From Seminavis robusta (Eukaryota; Bacillariophyta; Bacillariophyceae; Naviculales; Naviculaceae): DNA of 64,000 nt. A program made the position numbers and the translations under genes. The stretch's first letter is position 1; every line of letters begins with the position of its first letter. Of the stretch, positions 36,084-46,125 are shown in pieces. The DNA lies in NCBI GenBank assembly GCA_903772945.1, contig CAICTM010000017.1, positions 1-64,000 on the forward strand, in the 5' to 3' direction. Below the pieces are notes generated by a model. The model did not search any database and was not told where the DNA came from. It was given only the letters and a program-made list of their open reading frames with translations.

Positions 36084-37443
36084 ATGTGGCACACCATGAT
36101 GAATGTAATGAGGGACCCGGTCAAGAACCGGGGTCCGCTCTTCTTGATCATTTGGGCTGCTTGGGTGGTGGTTGGTAAGTATACTCTGTATCTGCAGCAG
36201 TCTTGTTGGATTGGTCATTCCTCAGCAGTGTCGCTCACTCCAATTGTCATTACCCATTTGTGTTCCGCTCTTTACTGCAGGATTCTTCTTTTATTCCTAT
36301 GCTCCGAAGATGAACCTGGGATGGCGAAGAGGATGGTATAGTGAGTTGATTGGTCTCTCATGCTGCTATGCTGTGGCTACAGGAAGATATGTGGCTGACT
36401 AATGTGTAATTTCTGTTCTCGTTTCTTTTTAGTGGCTATCAATATCGGTTACTCCATTGGGTTTGGTGAACCTGGAGAGGACTATGATCCGTACCTCTGG
36501 TTTTCAACCATCTATGTGCTGGTATGTTTTGGGGTTTGGAGGTTGCTACTACAGCTTGTTTGCGTTCAGTTGGTGCTTGACTGGTCTTACCTCCGTTCTC
36601 TCATCTTACCATCCCCTCCTTTTTGAAACAACATAGATTGGTTCCAGTTTCATTGGTGTGGCTTTGAGTTTCTTTGCTGATAAAATTGGAGAAGATCATG
36701 ACAATTGGTTCACAAACTTGGTCCAGCAGAAGGCCTACGAAGAGAGTATTCAAAATAGCAGGGACCCCTGGGTCCTCCTTAAAGCGATTTATGTGCAGTA
36801 TGAAGCAGTTATTCGGGCCATAACTGTCTGGGTTATTTGGATTGGAATCATGATTGTGTACTCCCTTTGGGGTCTTGGTTGGTCCTATGTCCAGGCTCAG
36901 TACTTTGCCATTACAACACTAAGTACTGGAGGTCACTGGGGTTTGCCCAAGTATGCACCTGATTGGATGTGGCCCCTTACTGCTTTTATGGCAATGTTGG
37001 GTGTTCCATTAATGGGTGTGGCAATGGCACAATTGGCCACACTCATGGTTGATCAAGGTGACATTGAAGTCACCAAGAAAGAGCTTGTGGAAGATGTCAC
37101 GGGTGAAGAGTTGCTCATGCTGCGCAAGTTTGGACTTGAAAATGGTGATGGTGTGATTGACAGCGCGGAATACATCATTCTTTGTATGGTCCGCATGGGA
37201 CAAGACCCTGCACTGATTGAATTCATCTCGAATCGATTCAAGGAGTTGGATGATGATGATTCTGGATATCTGACCATTGAAGAGATCACAGGTGGAAAGT
37301 ACTTTTTGAAAGATGGACAGATTGTGTCCAGGGTGGGTGGTGTACTAGGAGTCAAAGGTGTGAAGCAATTCAGCATGGCAAAGCTGAACGTGGAACTCAG
37401 TGACAGCGAGGAAGATGACAAAAAGAAGGACCTAGAGGCGTAG
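36084..37443 (+). CDS. Two-pore channel-like protein with EF-hands (TPK-like)
   Basis: The exons are 36084-36174, 36281-36340, 36433-36521 and 36637-37443 (introns 106, 92 and 115 bp), giving 348 residues. Four hydrophobic segments at about 18-36, 73-94, 140-160 and 193-218 alternate with two pore-loop regions, as in two-pore-domain potassium channels. The first filter reads SIGFGE (58-63), close to the TxGFG/TxGYG consensus. The second reads TTLSTGGHWG (173-182) and lacks the usual GYG/GFG. The C-terminal tail has two EF-hand-like loops (about 249-258, GDGVIDSAEY, and 285-296, DDDDSGYLTIEE), as in plant TPK channels, suggesting Ca2+ control. Membrane location (plasma, vacuolar or plastid) and selectivity are open. 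Confidence 0.75.
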
Positions 37444-38118
37444 ACGGAACAGATTCCCAATCAGCGTCAATTTGTTGAGAATTGCGGACGACATCAAGTC
37501 TCATCAATTGACTGATGTATTTCCCGGAAAATTAGGAGTCACTCAAGGTGACAAGAACCGATCAGAACAGGAGCATCGGAAGAGTCTTTGCACTTACATA
37601 CTGTATACTTGTAGCAGCACGATATCATTCATGCCACGAAATTCTGGGAAGTCCTCGAAATAGCAAGTGGTCGTTTCTGCATATTAATAGGCACAGCGGT
37701 CATTGATATCTTCCGCAGGAGGACTGCGACTTATGCGCTGGCTACCTCACCCTGCTACGGCTGTACCAGTAATTGGTGCCTGGTAGCTTGATTGCTACTA
37801 GTAGTTTACAGGTGGTACTATTAATAGTAGAGCTTCCTCCCTTAACCAATTCCTGAATCTGCTTTAAATCTTTCGGCCAATTTGCTTTTTAATTAATTAA
37901 AGTACTGAGTATTTATTTAGGGTAACTGAGCACTGCAACGTTGATTCCTTAAATAATTGCTGTGCCTGAGGCGTGAAGGCGAAGGATTGGATGATGGTGA
38001 TTGGTGATTGTGAGAGGCCCCAACGCCAAAGGCACCCAACACCGTTTTCTCATTATTTTTTCCTCCCGCAGCGAGTTGTTCTGTGCCTGCTTCCGCACAA
38101 CAAACTCTGCTGTTGACC
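37444..38118. other. Intergenic, nothing seen
   Basis: AT-rich near 37860-37960. The minus-strand ORFs over 37917-38402 overlap the next gene and are shadows of its Ala/Lys-rich region. Confidence 0.5.
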
Positions 38119-38595
38119 ATGGCCCGTGTAACTCGCTCTTCAGCGAAGAAGGACGACAAAGCTCCCGCAAAAGCAGAGAAGACGGAAGCAGCTGCCAAGG
38201 CAGCACCAAAGAAGAAGAAAGCCGCTGCCAAGAAGGAATCTCCCGCGAAGAAGGAGGCCAAGTCAGAGAGTGATGTGGTGATTTCGATCGAGGCGTGCAA
38301 GCAATGAGGCGCGTTTAAGAGCCGGGCTTCAAAGATTGAGAAAGCAGTAGGAAAAAAAGCCACTGTGAAAATCAATGAGGAGAAGGTATGTGTTGTTTGC
38401 ATTGTCTCCTTTCATCGACTGATCATTCTGACGCCTTTTCTTGCATTCCAGCCCGGCAAGGGCAATTTCGTCGTCAGAATTTCTGGCAAGGAAGAGCCCG
38501 TTGTAGAATTACTTGGAATGAAGCGTCCTTTCCCTCCGCTAAAGCAACTTGATATGGATGAAGTTTGCGAGAAGGTCTTGGCGGCACTTGCATAG
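38119..38595 (+). CDS. SELENOH: Selenoprotein H (in-frame TGA = selenocysteine)
   Basis: Exons 38119-38385 and 38452-38595 (66-bp intron, GTATGT...TTCCAG) encode 136 residues when the TGA at 38305-38307 is read as Sec63. Residues 1-47 form a Lys/Ala-rich basic tail typical of this nuclear/nucleolar, DNA-binding redox protein. Then comes the thioredoxin-like domain with the redox motif CKQU (Cys60-Sec63), followed by GAFKSRASKIEKAV, a NFVVRISG strand, ELLGMKRPFPPLK and a C-terminal helix, all as in SelH. Homologous sequence continues in frame on both sides of the TGA and across the intron, which argues against a pseudogene. A candidate SECIS lies in the 3' region. The family is linked to redox control and genome protection. 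Confidence 0.9.
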
Positions 38596-38678
38596 GCTAT
38601 CCAATGGGAAACTAGACTATATGGAGCGACACCAGATTTGAAAGACGCAGAAATCGAATGCGACTACTTGATACAATC

Positions 38679-38767
38679 AGCAATCCTTGAATGATGCAGA
38701 AGATTGCATTGGAGTGTACGAAACATATCCAAACGAAATCTTCACGCTGAACAAAGGATGATTTGCT
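38679..38767 (+). promoter_or_regulatory. Candidate SECIS element of selenoprotein H
   Basis: This stem-loop lies 84 bp after the stop codon. Helix I pairs AGCAATCCTT (38679-38688) with AAGGA (38754-38758) and TTGCT (38763-38767) around a 4-nt bulge. The 5' ATGA (38691-38694) faces TGA (38748-38750), compatible with the tandem G.A quartet. Helix II pairs GC/GC, GAAGATT/AATCTTC and TTGG/CCAA. The 16-nt apical loop contains AAA (38721-38723). The quartet-to-AA spacing is longer than usual and helix II has internal loops, so the assignment is tentative. Confidence 0.45.
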
Positions 38768-39069
38768 CCCATTGTATACAAGTTGTGGCGTTCCAAAGGT
38801 CGACAACATGGAATGGAATCAATCCCTCGGAATGAATTGATTACTGTACTATTCGCAAAGCACAAAAGTCAATTTTATTACAAGTACTTTATTTTTATAT
38901 CTGGCTGTTCCGAGACAATAACGGTAGCTTCGCCTTCTTGGGCGAGCCTCTTTACCTTTAAAAACGAAGATATCCCCTTCACGTTCGATCGAAGTTATGA
39001 ATCAGTCAAAGTTATGAATCAATAAATTGTAGGCGCTGCTTACAAGGATCTCGTAGATTCTAGCGCGCT

Positions 39070-40651
39070 CTAAAGAGACATATCAGACTGCTGTTTCGCG
39101 TTGCTGTTGTTGCTAGTTCCGTTCTCGCTGTTGCTGTTGTTGTTGGATTCTTCCTGGAAGCGGATACCTTCTGGAGAATCGGCCAATCCCAAAACTTTCG
39201 CGCTCTGGACCCAGTAGGTCTGAGGAGATCCAACCCCACGAGGACGTGTTGTCTTGAGACTCTTGTAGATCTCCCGGACTTCACTGGGGATCTCCGTGCA
39301 CTGCTCAAAATGGAAGCGCTGCATATCTGCCACAGTTTGGTAGATACGGCTGATGGAGGAGGGGTAGCACACAGCTCTCTCGGCACGGTCCCGAGGACGC
39401 AAGTGCGAGCAGTACACGCAACGAATGCCGACTTGGCCAACCGCCAACTTTTGGGCTCCTTTGGTGTGACGGGCAGCAACGTCCTTCTCGCTAGCGGCAA
39501 AGATCTCCACCATGGTAGTGCGGACGTAGCACTGACGATCCGAGAGACTGTCGCTGTCGGTGGACAAGGAGAGCAACATTCCTCGTCGTTGCTCTGGTTC
39601 ACGTTGGTGCTGGTGCTGGTGGGGATGGTACTGATACTCATCCATCTCGTACCCTCCGCGGTAGTCACCGTACCCCGCATGTGGTTGCTGCTGCATCCTG
39701 TAGTTCTTCTCCGTAGGAAGCATTGGCATGGGCGGACCAGCCCGAGCATTCCACCTTCCTCCAGGCGGCATTGGTCCCACCTCCTGACTGGCATGATAAA
39801 GGGCACCAAGCCCGCTGCCACTACCGTTCCCAAAGGAGCGCATTGGAGGACGAGGATTCAATCTCGCATAGTGCTCCTGGTGTCTACGGGCACATTGCTC
39901 CTCATGTGCGCAAGCTTCGTCATAACTGAGAAATGTTGCAACGTTGCAATAGTCGCATGCCCACCGCTTTGGGCTGGGTCGAAGGTAAACATTGTCACGC
40001 TGGCCATAGTGCCCCATGTCAACTTCAGCAGGAAAGTTGGGGTTGCCACGTGCACTTCCATTGTGGTAGCCACCCTCGGATCCATAGTATGGTGGGCGGT
40101 AGTAATGAGGTTCGTATCCAGCTCCTCCACCACTGGCCATCGAGACCGACTCGGGTGTAAGTGTTGGAGTCGCAGCAGCAACGTGAGACTTCCTGGAGGG
40201 TGTGCTCTCTGGATGAGGGGCTCCCCCAATCTCGCCCTCTCTCTGATGCTCATCCGTGGGAACAATCACATGCCTAGGGTAGGAAGATGGAGAATCCGTT
40301 TCCATCCTATCCCTAGGATACATGCTCTTTTCCCTTTTGGCATAGGGAGGAGTTGGTTGGTGTGGTTCCAGGTCGGTTGGTGATTCGGGCTCTCGATCGC
40401 TGGTATACATCTTGCGCTTCCCTGTCGAAGGTGGTGGTGACCCACTCCTACTAGATGTTCCATCCCTTGAAGAATCCCAGTCTTCCAAATCGCCACGATT
40501 CTGTTCGAATCTCTTCTTCGACGGCACAGCTACGTAAGAAAAAGAGGCAGGAGCGTGAGTTTCCAATCAATATCCCAATTCTAGTTGTTCTTGTCTTGTA
40601 TTCCAGCTTCTACTCACGTTCTACTTTCGCAGCCTCATACATAGTATCCAT
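39070..40651 (-). CDS. Cys/His-containing protein with conserved C-terminal block, function unknown
   Basis: Exons 40651-40618 and 39529 side, that is 40529-39070, are joined by an 88-bp GT-AG intron, giving 497 residues starting MDTMYEAAKVEP. The N-terminal 190 residues are disordered (Ser/Pro/Gly/Tyr-rich). ACDYCNVATFLSYDEACAHE (about 200-220) contains a CxxC followed by H and C, a plausible atypical zinc finger. A second disordered His/Gln-rich segment follows. The C-terminal block (about 335-465) has the order VRTTMVEIFAA, GQVGIRCVYC, RAVCYPSSISRIYQTVADM, RFHFEQC, and TRPRGVGSPQTYW. I recall this block from many uncharacterised diatom proteins, sometimes with repeated zinc-finger-like CxxC and HxxxxC residues; no function is assigned. 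A nuclear role is only a guess. Confidence 0.7.
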
Positions 40652-41071
40652 CTTCTTTCGTCAAGTCCTGTTGTCGTCTCACAGTTTCACCTCGGCCCTC
40701 CTACAGCCAACAATCCTCCAATTCCTACTAGCTAGTGGAACCTTCCTACACAATGTATGTCCTCCCAACAACTAGATGTCAACAAACAAGAAAAGGAATG
40801 TAGTTCCTCTCACTTTTTGTTGTCGAAAATCTGTGTTGTGATCCGATTTGTGATTTTCTTTTGCAGTGGATGCTGATTTTGTGAGTCCAAAAATGCGAGA
40901 GCAGTCCCTCCGGGCGCAGTGTGGGGAAAAGACTGAGGCAATATTTTCATAATCATCGGATACAAAGGAGATCATATTTTCATGGCTCTAATATCCATAT
41001 CCATGCTGGCGACTTCAGATTAAGTAATATAACTTTTATTAACTTCTTTCCTTGAAGATGTTATATCTCTT

Positions 41072-41599
41072 GTGTCACAATGGCGCAGGACCATAGAATT
41101 AGCAAGGAGTGCGATGAATGCTACCAGCTTCTGTAGACCCAAAGGAGAGGTGCTCGCTTCCAGGGCTCAGACAAGACCCATGCCTCACATTTTGGCTCTT
41201 GTAGGGCATTCCACAGTCCTTCTCATCCTTTGGATACCGATTGCAAGAGCCGTGGATACGATTCCCGCAGAAAAATTAATCGTTTGGGCCCAAAGCCTTT
41301 TCGTGGCCAAGTTTGGCTGCTGCGTGTTAGGAGGCTGGATGAGTTTAATGCCAAAATCAGAAGAAGTTAACTCTTTTGCGTCCATAGAGGGCTTCAGAGT
41401 GCTGTTCCGATAGCCACCGCGCCTGATAAATAAGTTTGGCTTTAGCACTGTCGCCCCAGCAATCTTTGTCGACAAGCCAGACAGCATCCAAGCTTTGTGG
41501 ACAAAACTCGGAAGAGAGATAGTCGCTGAATTTTCACTTGCACGTGAAGATGAGACGAAAGAAGCTCTTGTACCAGTACTGGTACATGCAGCTGGTTAG
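41072..41599 (+). pseudogene. Possible decayed or misread ORF with an in-frame TAG
   Basis: One reading frame runs from 41072 to 41599 with a single internal TAG at 41411-41413. Both sides look protein-like: a hydrophobic segment HILALVGHSTVLLILWIPIA and KLIVWAQSLFVAKFGC before it, and VAPAIFVDKPDSIQALWTKL and REIVAEFSLAREDETKEALV after it. The first ATG is at 41114. I do not recognise the family. A missed intron around the TAG, a host pseudogene or chance are all possible. Confidence 0.3.
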
Positions 41600-41860
41600 T
41601 GACAGTTATTACTATAGGATAATAACCGTGGAAATTCATCCATGGTCCCACAGCACCCGTGAGATGTCATCATCGGATGCAATAATATAGCAGAGAAAAA
41701 GTCTGTATAGTGCCATGTGCAGCCTGCCTGAAGCGGGTGTGGCCTCTCGGCAGGAAGCACAGTCCTTTCGGACTACACAGAAAAGGAACCTGATCCCTAT
41801 GTCTACAGCGTTCAGTGTAAGCTATCATCTTTGTCAGTTTTAAAAATTATTGAAAGACTG

Positions 41861-42994
41861 CTATGCTTTCTTCTCGCCCGCAAGGATCACTTTGTGGCCA
41901 TTGGGATCCATGACGCCCAGCACTACCTTGCCGAACATTTCCGTGGGTTTCATAAACAACTTTCCAGCGTTCTCCGTGTCTTTCTCCATCATTATTTGCT
42001 GTAGTTGTTGATATAGGTCGTCCATGTCGGCTTTTGTAGCAATGACGAAATGATCCAAGCAGTTGCCCTTGTCTAATTCCGACGCGGGCTCAAAGACCAG
42101 AGTCGTAGGGACGCCGTAGAATTGTTTGTTGTTGTCTGAGGAGTCTTCACCGCCTTTGTAGCGCAAACACAACATCTTTCCGTCGTCATCGGCAGCCGCC
42201 ACCGTCATGCCTAGAATGTCGGTATAAAAGTCGGTTGTGGCTTGCATGTCGGCAGTGTGTAAACACAACCGCGCCAAGTAGTCCCCCGGTGCCGATGCGC
42301 ACGATTGCACTGGAATACCGTTGGGTTCGTCGGCATCATCAATGAGTTGCGCCTCGTCTTTATCGTTGCCCGCAATGACAGCAATCAAATCCTGCGGAGA
42401 AGCGTATTGTACCAATTTACTGACGCCCAGGTAGGACACGGCATTGCCCAATTGAAACGATTTTTGTCGAGTCCTTACAATTTCGAGTGCAAAGCAATCT
42501 TCTGTAGTCTTGCCATTGCCCAGTACGACAAAGGCGGATCGTAGCGTGTCTTTTGTGTTGTCAGTCTCCTGATCGAGCTTGGAACTAGCCGTGACTTGAG
42601 CATTGGCCGTCTCTTTCCAATACGCCACAGTGTCATCCACCGATGGTACTTGCAACATGACGTGGCTCAATCTCGAAGAGGAGGTTGCCAAGAGATTCTC
42701 GTATTCATCATCATTCTTGGATTCTCCATTGGTCGCCTTGAGACTAAAAAAAGATGATGGCGGAGTACCAAGACGGCATGCACTTCTGGATAAAGGATGA
42801 CTATGGCTGACTACTGTTGCTTCTTGGAGACAAAATGCCGATGTGCTCCCCACAAGAAGAATGAGGTAAAAAACTGTATATACATGTAGTTTCGGAATCC
42901 AGATGTCTTGTGAATTTCTTTGTTTGAGATGATGATGTTGTTGTTGTGGACTTGGCCACCTTACAAGTGCTTCATTCACAGATGGCATGTTCAT
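41861..42994 (-). CDS. Plastid-type VOC/glyoxalase family protein
   Basis: A single-exon gene of 377 residues. Residues 36-52 are a hydrophobic signal segment ending in STSAF-CLQ, which resembles the SAF-type cleavage site of diatom bipartite plastid presequences, although the 35-residue stretch before it is unusually long. Two vicinal-oxygen-chelate domains follow: LSHVMLQVPSVDDTVAYWKE (about 107) and ARLCLHTADMQATTDFYTDILGM (about 235), the second ending with VLGVMDPNGHKVILAGE. This two-domain layout matches glyoxalase I-like proteins that detoxify methylglyoxal with glutathione. Some metal-ligand positions (H/Q, E) are present (HVM, LCLHT, FE), but an exact active-site assignment is not possible by eye. 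Confidence 0.78.
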   Translation of the reverse strand: MNMPSVNEALVRWPSPQQQHHHLKQRNSQDIWIPKLHVYTVFYLILLVGSTSAFCLQEATVVSHSHPLSRSACRLGTPPSSFFSLKATNGESKNDDEYENLLATSSSRLSHVMLQVPSVDDTVAYWKETANAQVTASSKLDQETDNTKDTLRSAFVVLGNGKTTEDCFALEIVRTRQKSFQLGNAVSYLGVSKLVQYASPQDLIAVIAGNDKDEAQLIDDADEPNGIPVQSCASAPGDYLARLCLHTADMQATTDFYTDILGMTVAAADDDGKMLCLRYKGGEDSSDNNKQFYGVPTTLVFEPASELDKGNCLDHFVIATKADMDDLYQQLQQIMMEKDTENAGKLFMKPTEMFGKVVLGVMDPNGHKVILAGEKKA

Positions 42995-43237
42995 ATTTTA
43001 CTGGGGGCTTTTCAGAGGATCTGGCTTCCAAGTTGATTTGGATGAATGGCTCTGACTCCACTGTGACCGGCTCCTTTCTTGGAGACCTCATCTTTTTCCT
43101 CCTCGATTGCTGATGAAGTGCCGATGATTTTGTGGACCATAAGATTCTACAGTGAGGTTAGCGCTAAATGAAAGATTCGAAATCTTTCTCCTCCCAATGT
43201 CTTTGCCTGCTTTCGCGCGCCCGCTCTTATTCGGTCG

Positions 43238-43302
43238 GTGGTACCAGTACTAGTATTGTCATTTGACCTGTTCACTCATACCGGTACCGGTACCGGTACC
43301 AT
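43238..43302. repeat. GGTACCGGTACC palindrome cluster
   Basis: A GGTACCAGTACTAGTA stretch and a CCGGTACCGGTACCGGTACC run lie in the 386-bp gap between two divergent genes, about 80-140 bp upstream of the hydrolase start at 43381. A TCGAGTCGAGTC pentamer-like run at 43344-43356 is closer still. Confidence 0.75.
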
Positions 43303-43380
43303 ACAGCACCCTCTTCCAACCCAAAGTAATTTATCCTCTTTAGTCGAGTCGAGTCAGTGTATGGTAAATCAAATATCAAG

Positions 43381-44502
43381 ATGCTATGTTGTGGCGGCGA
43401 TACCGTCATCCTACCCAAAGCGACCGAGATGAAGCTGGATTGTTCGGATGGCATCCAGTTGGCGGCTCAATCTTGGAAGGTATCCACGACGTCATCGGAA
43501 ATCATGACTGAGGGTGTGAAACCAGAAGAATTGCGTGTGTTGTGCCTGCATGGCTGGATGGACAATGCCAACTCTTTTCACATCCTGGCACCGGCTTTGA
43601 TTGAATATTTGGATGCCAACATGGCTGCGACGACAGAACAACAAGTAGAATCCAAAAAGGCTGCGTGTTTTCGAAGTGTTCACGTCGTCTGTCTCGATCT
43701 ACCCGGCCACGGCCTTTCTTCCCATCGCAGTCAAGATGCACCACCCATGATCCGGGCCGAATATTTGTTTTACGTGGCCGAAGCGCTCCGACAATTGCAA
43801 TGGGTCGACAAACCAAAACGAGGAAACAATAGACAACCAAACGATAATAAACAAAAATTCGTCATTGTGGGACACTCCATGGGATCCGGCATTGCCCTGC
43901 TCTATGCGGCAGCATTTCCCGAACAAGTGCGACAATTGGTCTTTTTGGACGCCTTGGCTCCTTTAGTAGGACGCAGTGACACATCGACCGCTCAGAATCT
44001 ACGACAATACGTGCAAACACGACAATTGGACGGACAAATGTTGGCCGATCCAGCCAATCGGTTCTACTACCCCTCCAAAGAAGCCGCCACAAAGGCACGC
44101 ATTAATTCCGCCAAATCCTTTCCGGGAAATCAATACATTTCCCAAATGGCCGCCGAGCAATTGGTGGAACGAGGCGTCGTCGAAGATGAACCCATCAATA
44201 GTAATAACGGAGCTCTCAAACGTCGGTTTCGATTTCGACACGATCCGCGGTTGGCATGGAAATCCCTCCTGAACTTGACACAAGACCAGCTGGACGAATT
44301 GTACAGGGAAGTTCAATGTCCAACGTGCATATTGCTGGGACAAGATGGGTGGCCGTTTGAAGAAGCGCAAAAGCAGCGAGTGCAACAAGTGTTACAGCCA
44401 ACCGTATTCAAGACAATGCCGGGAAGTCATAGTTTGCATGCCGATCCCGACGTGGCAGAAGCGGTGGTACAAGAGATTGTGGAGTTTCTGTTACAGCAAT
44501 GA
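43381..44502 (+). CDS. Alpha/beta hydrolase (serine hydrolase-like), paralogue A
   Basis: An intronless gene with the first ATG at 43381, giving 373 residues; the frame is open upstream only from a GTG. It has the SERHL/MEST-like alpha/beta-hydrolase layout: LCLHGWMDNANSF oxyanion region (about 55), DLPGHGLSSH (about 106), nucleophile elbow VGHSMGS (Ser166), acid in LLGQDGWPFE, and His in PGSHSLHADPDVAE near the C-terminus. The catalytic triad is complete. No signal peptide is evident; the N-terminus starts MLCCGGD, suggesting a soluble protein. It shares order and many motifs (HGW.DN, KSFPGNQYIS/TSFPGNQYLS, PGSH..HADP) with the gene at 51948-53183, so the two are paralogues about 8 kb apart. 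Confidence 0.87.
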   Translation: MLCCGGDTVILPKATEMKLDCSDGIQLAAQSWKVSTTSSEIMTEGVKPEELRVLCLHGWMDNANSFHILAPALIEYLDANMAATTEQQVESKKAACFRSVHVVCLDLPGHGLSSHRSQDAPPMIRAEYLFYVAEALRQLQWVDKPKRGNNRQPNDNKQKFVIVGHSMGSGIALLYAAAFPEQVRQLVFLDALAPLVGRSDTSTAQNLRQYVQTRQLDGQMLADPANRFYYPSKEAATKARINSAKSFPGNQYISQMAAEQLVERGVVEDEPINSNNGALKRRFRFRHDPRLAWKSLLNLTQDQLDELYREVQCPTCILLGQDGWPFEEAQKQRVQQVLQPTVFKTMPGSHSLHADPDVAEAVVQEIVEFLLQQ

Positions 44503-44868
44503 CACAGTACTGGTATTAGCAGCATGTAATTACTTGTAGAACAAGCCACATCCACATTACCATACATTGGCTGCGGTACGATTAAGTCTACCGGTGGGTA
44601 CGGTAGGAACTGTTTTGAAACAAGCTCTCTCAAAAAGTTTGTGCTATCTTAGGAAGAGAATATTTGCACAAATGACATCTCGGCTGGAACAGTGCTTTCT
44701 GCAGAGAGTTTTGCCCAATCCATGGAACGGCACAACATGATACTGGTCCTTTGCCTCGGCGATGAGGTACATAGGTGCTTTGCTTTGCTTTCGCAGATTG
44801 TCGTGATGGTGGCGTCATCTTTTTCTACACAAAGTGTACTCTTTAGCCGCAATTTTAAAATGCCATGT

Positions 44869-45634
44869 CTACTCATCAGTATCAGCATCCTCGTCACGCT
44901 TCCTCCATATTTTGGGTGGTGGAGGGAAATCTCCCCGTTCCACTCTTTCCATGGTCCCTGGCATGCCAAACAGAATCACCTTTTCTCTGTCGCGGATTCG
45001 AAGCAATTCAATGCCTTCTGGGGCACCGGATTCCTCTGCCAAGCTTCGAATATCCTCAAATGCCTTTTCAAGTGTACCTGGAATTTCAATACAACAAACA
45101 AAAATATCAGATCAACAACCATGCCATGAAAATAAATTGATTCTTCAAGCTTCCGTAGAGTTGGTTGTTGTTGTCTGGTCCAAAAAATATATATAACTCA
45201 CCAAACTGCTTGGTATTCACTTTGACCTTGACAACTGTATGTGCCTCCAGTAGCTGCCTCAGACTGTTTCCATGCGACAACGTAGCTCCCTTGCCTCCAA
45301 TGGACATGAGTGGTTTCTTGGCGTGTCGCCACGCCTTTTCCAGAGAAGATAGTTCAATTGCTGGTGTTGCTTCCTCAATGCTTTCTTCTTCTTCTTCATC
45401 TTCTTCTTCGTCGTCTTCTTGTGCATGTCTGGAAATGCATGATGACGGCCTCCTGGCCAAAGCGTTACTGCTGGCAAAAACTCTAGTGGAATCAGGCCTT
45501 GGGATGGTGCCAAATCCTTGTAAAGGTAGTGCCGGTGTCTGGAAGGAAGATACTCTTACCAAGCTGAGCAAGGCGAATTGTAGTATTATCAGTCGCATAC
45601 TTGTTGATAATCTGAGAGCTGGGGCTTGCATCAT
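44869..45634 (-). CDS. Small CRM (YhbY) domain RNA-binding protein, plastid-type
   Basis: Exons 45634-45202 and 45077-44869 (124-bp intron, GTGAGT...TTCCAG) give 213 residues; starting at the internal ATG at 45598 gives 201. The leader MRLIILQFALLSLVRVSSFQTP is a signal peptide with a SSF-QTP site resembling plastid presequences. A polyglutamate run follows (about 90-105). The single CRM domain has KPLMSIGGKGATLSHG, LEAHTVVKVKVN and a second-exon part, ERESG-like EESGAPEGIELL and KVILFGMPG. CRM domains bind RNA in bacterial ribosome maturation and plant organellar intron splicing. A single-domain form fits a plastid ribosome-assembly role. Upstream lie a GATA microsatellite (about 45645-45680) and a GAGTCGAGTC element near 45793. 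Confidence 0.82.
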
Positions 45635-45644
45635 CGCTTTCCCT

Positions 45645-45682
45645 AAAGATAGATAGATAGCTAGATAGATAGCTACTATGGT
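45645..45682. repeat. (GATA)n-like microsatellite
   Basis: Imperfect GATAGATAGATA run interrupted by GCTA, just upstream of the CRM gene start, so it probably lies in its 5' UTR or promoter. Confidence 0.85.
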
Positions 45683-46125
45683 ACAGTAGGCAGTAGGCGA
45701 TAGTTTGCTCAAAAGCAAAACAGACAAGGTTTGGCAAAGAAAAATGAGGGGCCATCAAGCAACAGTCTCGATGTCAATGCTTTGGATCTTTGAGTCGAGT
45801 CACTGATTCGAAGGACAGGCGCAAAGACTTTTAAAAAACCTTCATCCTACTGTAGTTAGATCAGTGGCTGCATCCGTTGACCATGGCGCCGTGCCGCGAT
45901 CCCATCGCCAAATCTGATCACCACACCGTAATTAGACGCACCACGGCGACGTTTTGGTTATTCTCTATCAGATGGACGGGTCCTCCGCTAAATACTTTGC
46001 TCGTCCAACCGATTAATTACCCTGACGGATTATACTAGTACATGTACCGAAAAGATATTCTTTGAAGGATCTTTCTACTCAGCAATCTGCTTTCTCGCTT
46101 GGACAGACAATCCACTACCATAAAA

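Noticed and set aside
38305-38307. TGA in the SelH reading frame as a pseudogene stop
   Set aside because: Homology to SelH, a good intron and a CxxU context continue past it, so selenocysteine is the better reading.
45165-45656. 163-codon plus-strand Ser/Cys-rich ORF
   Set aside because: It is the shadow of the minus-strand CRM-domain gene.
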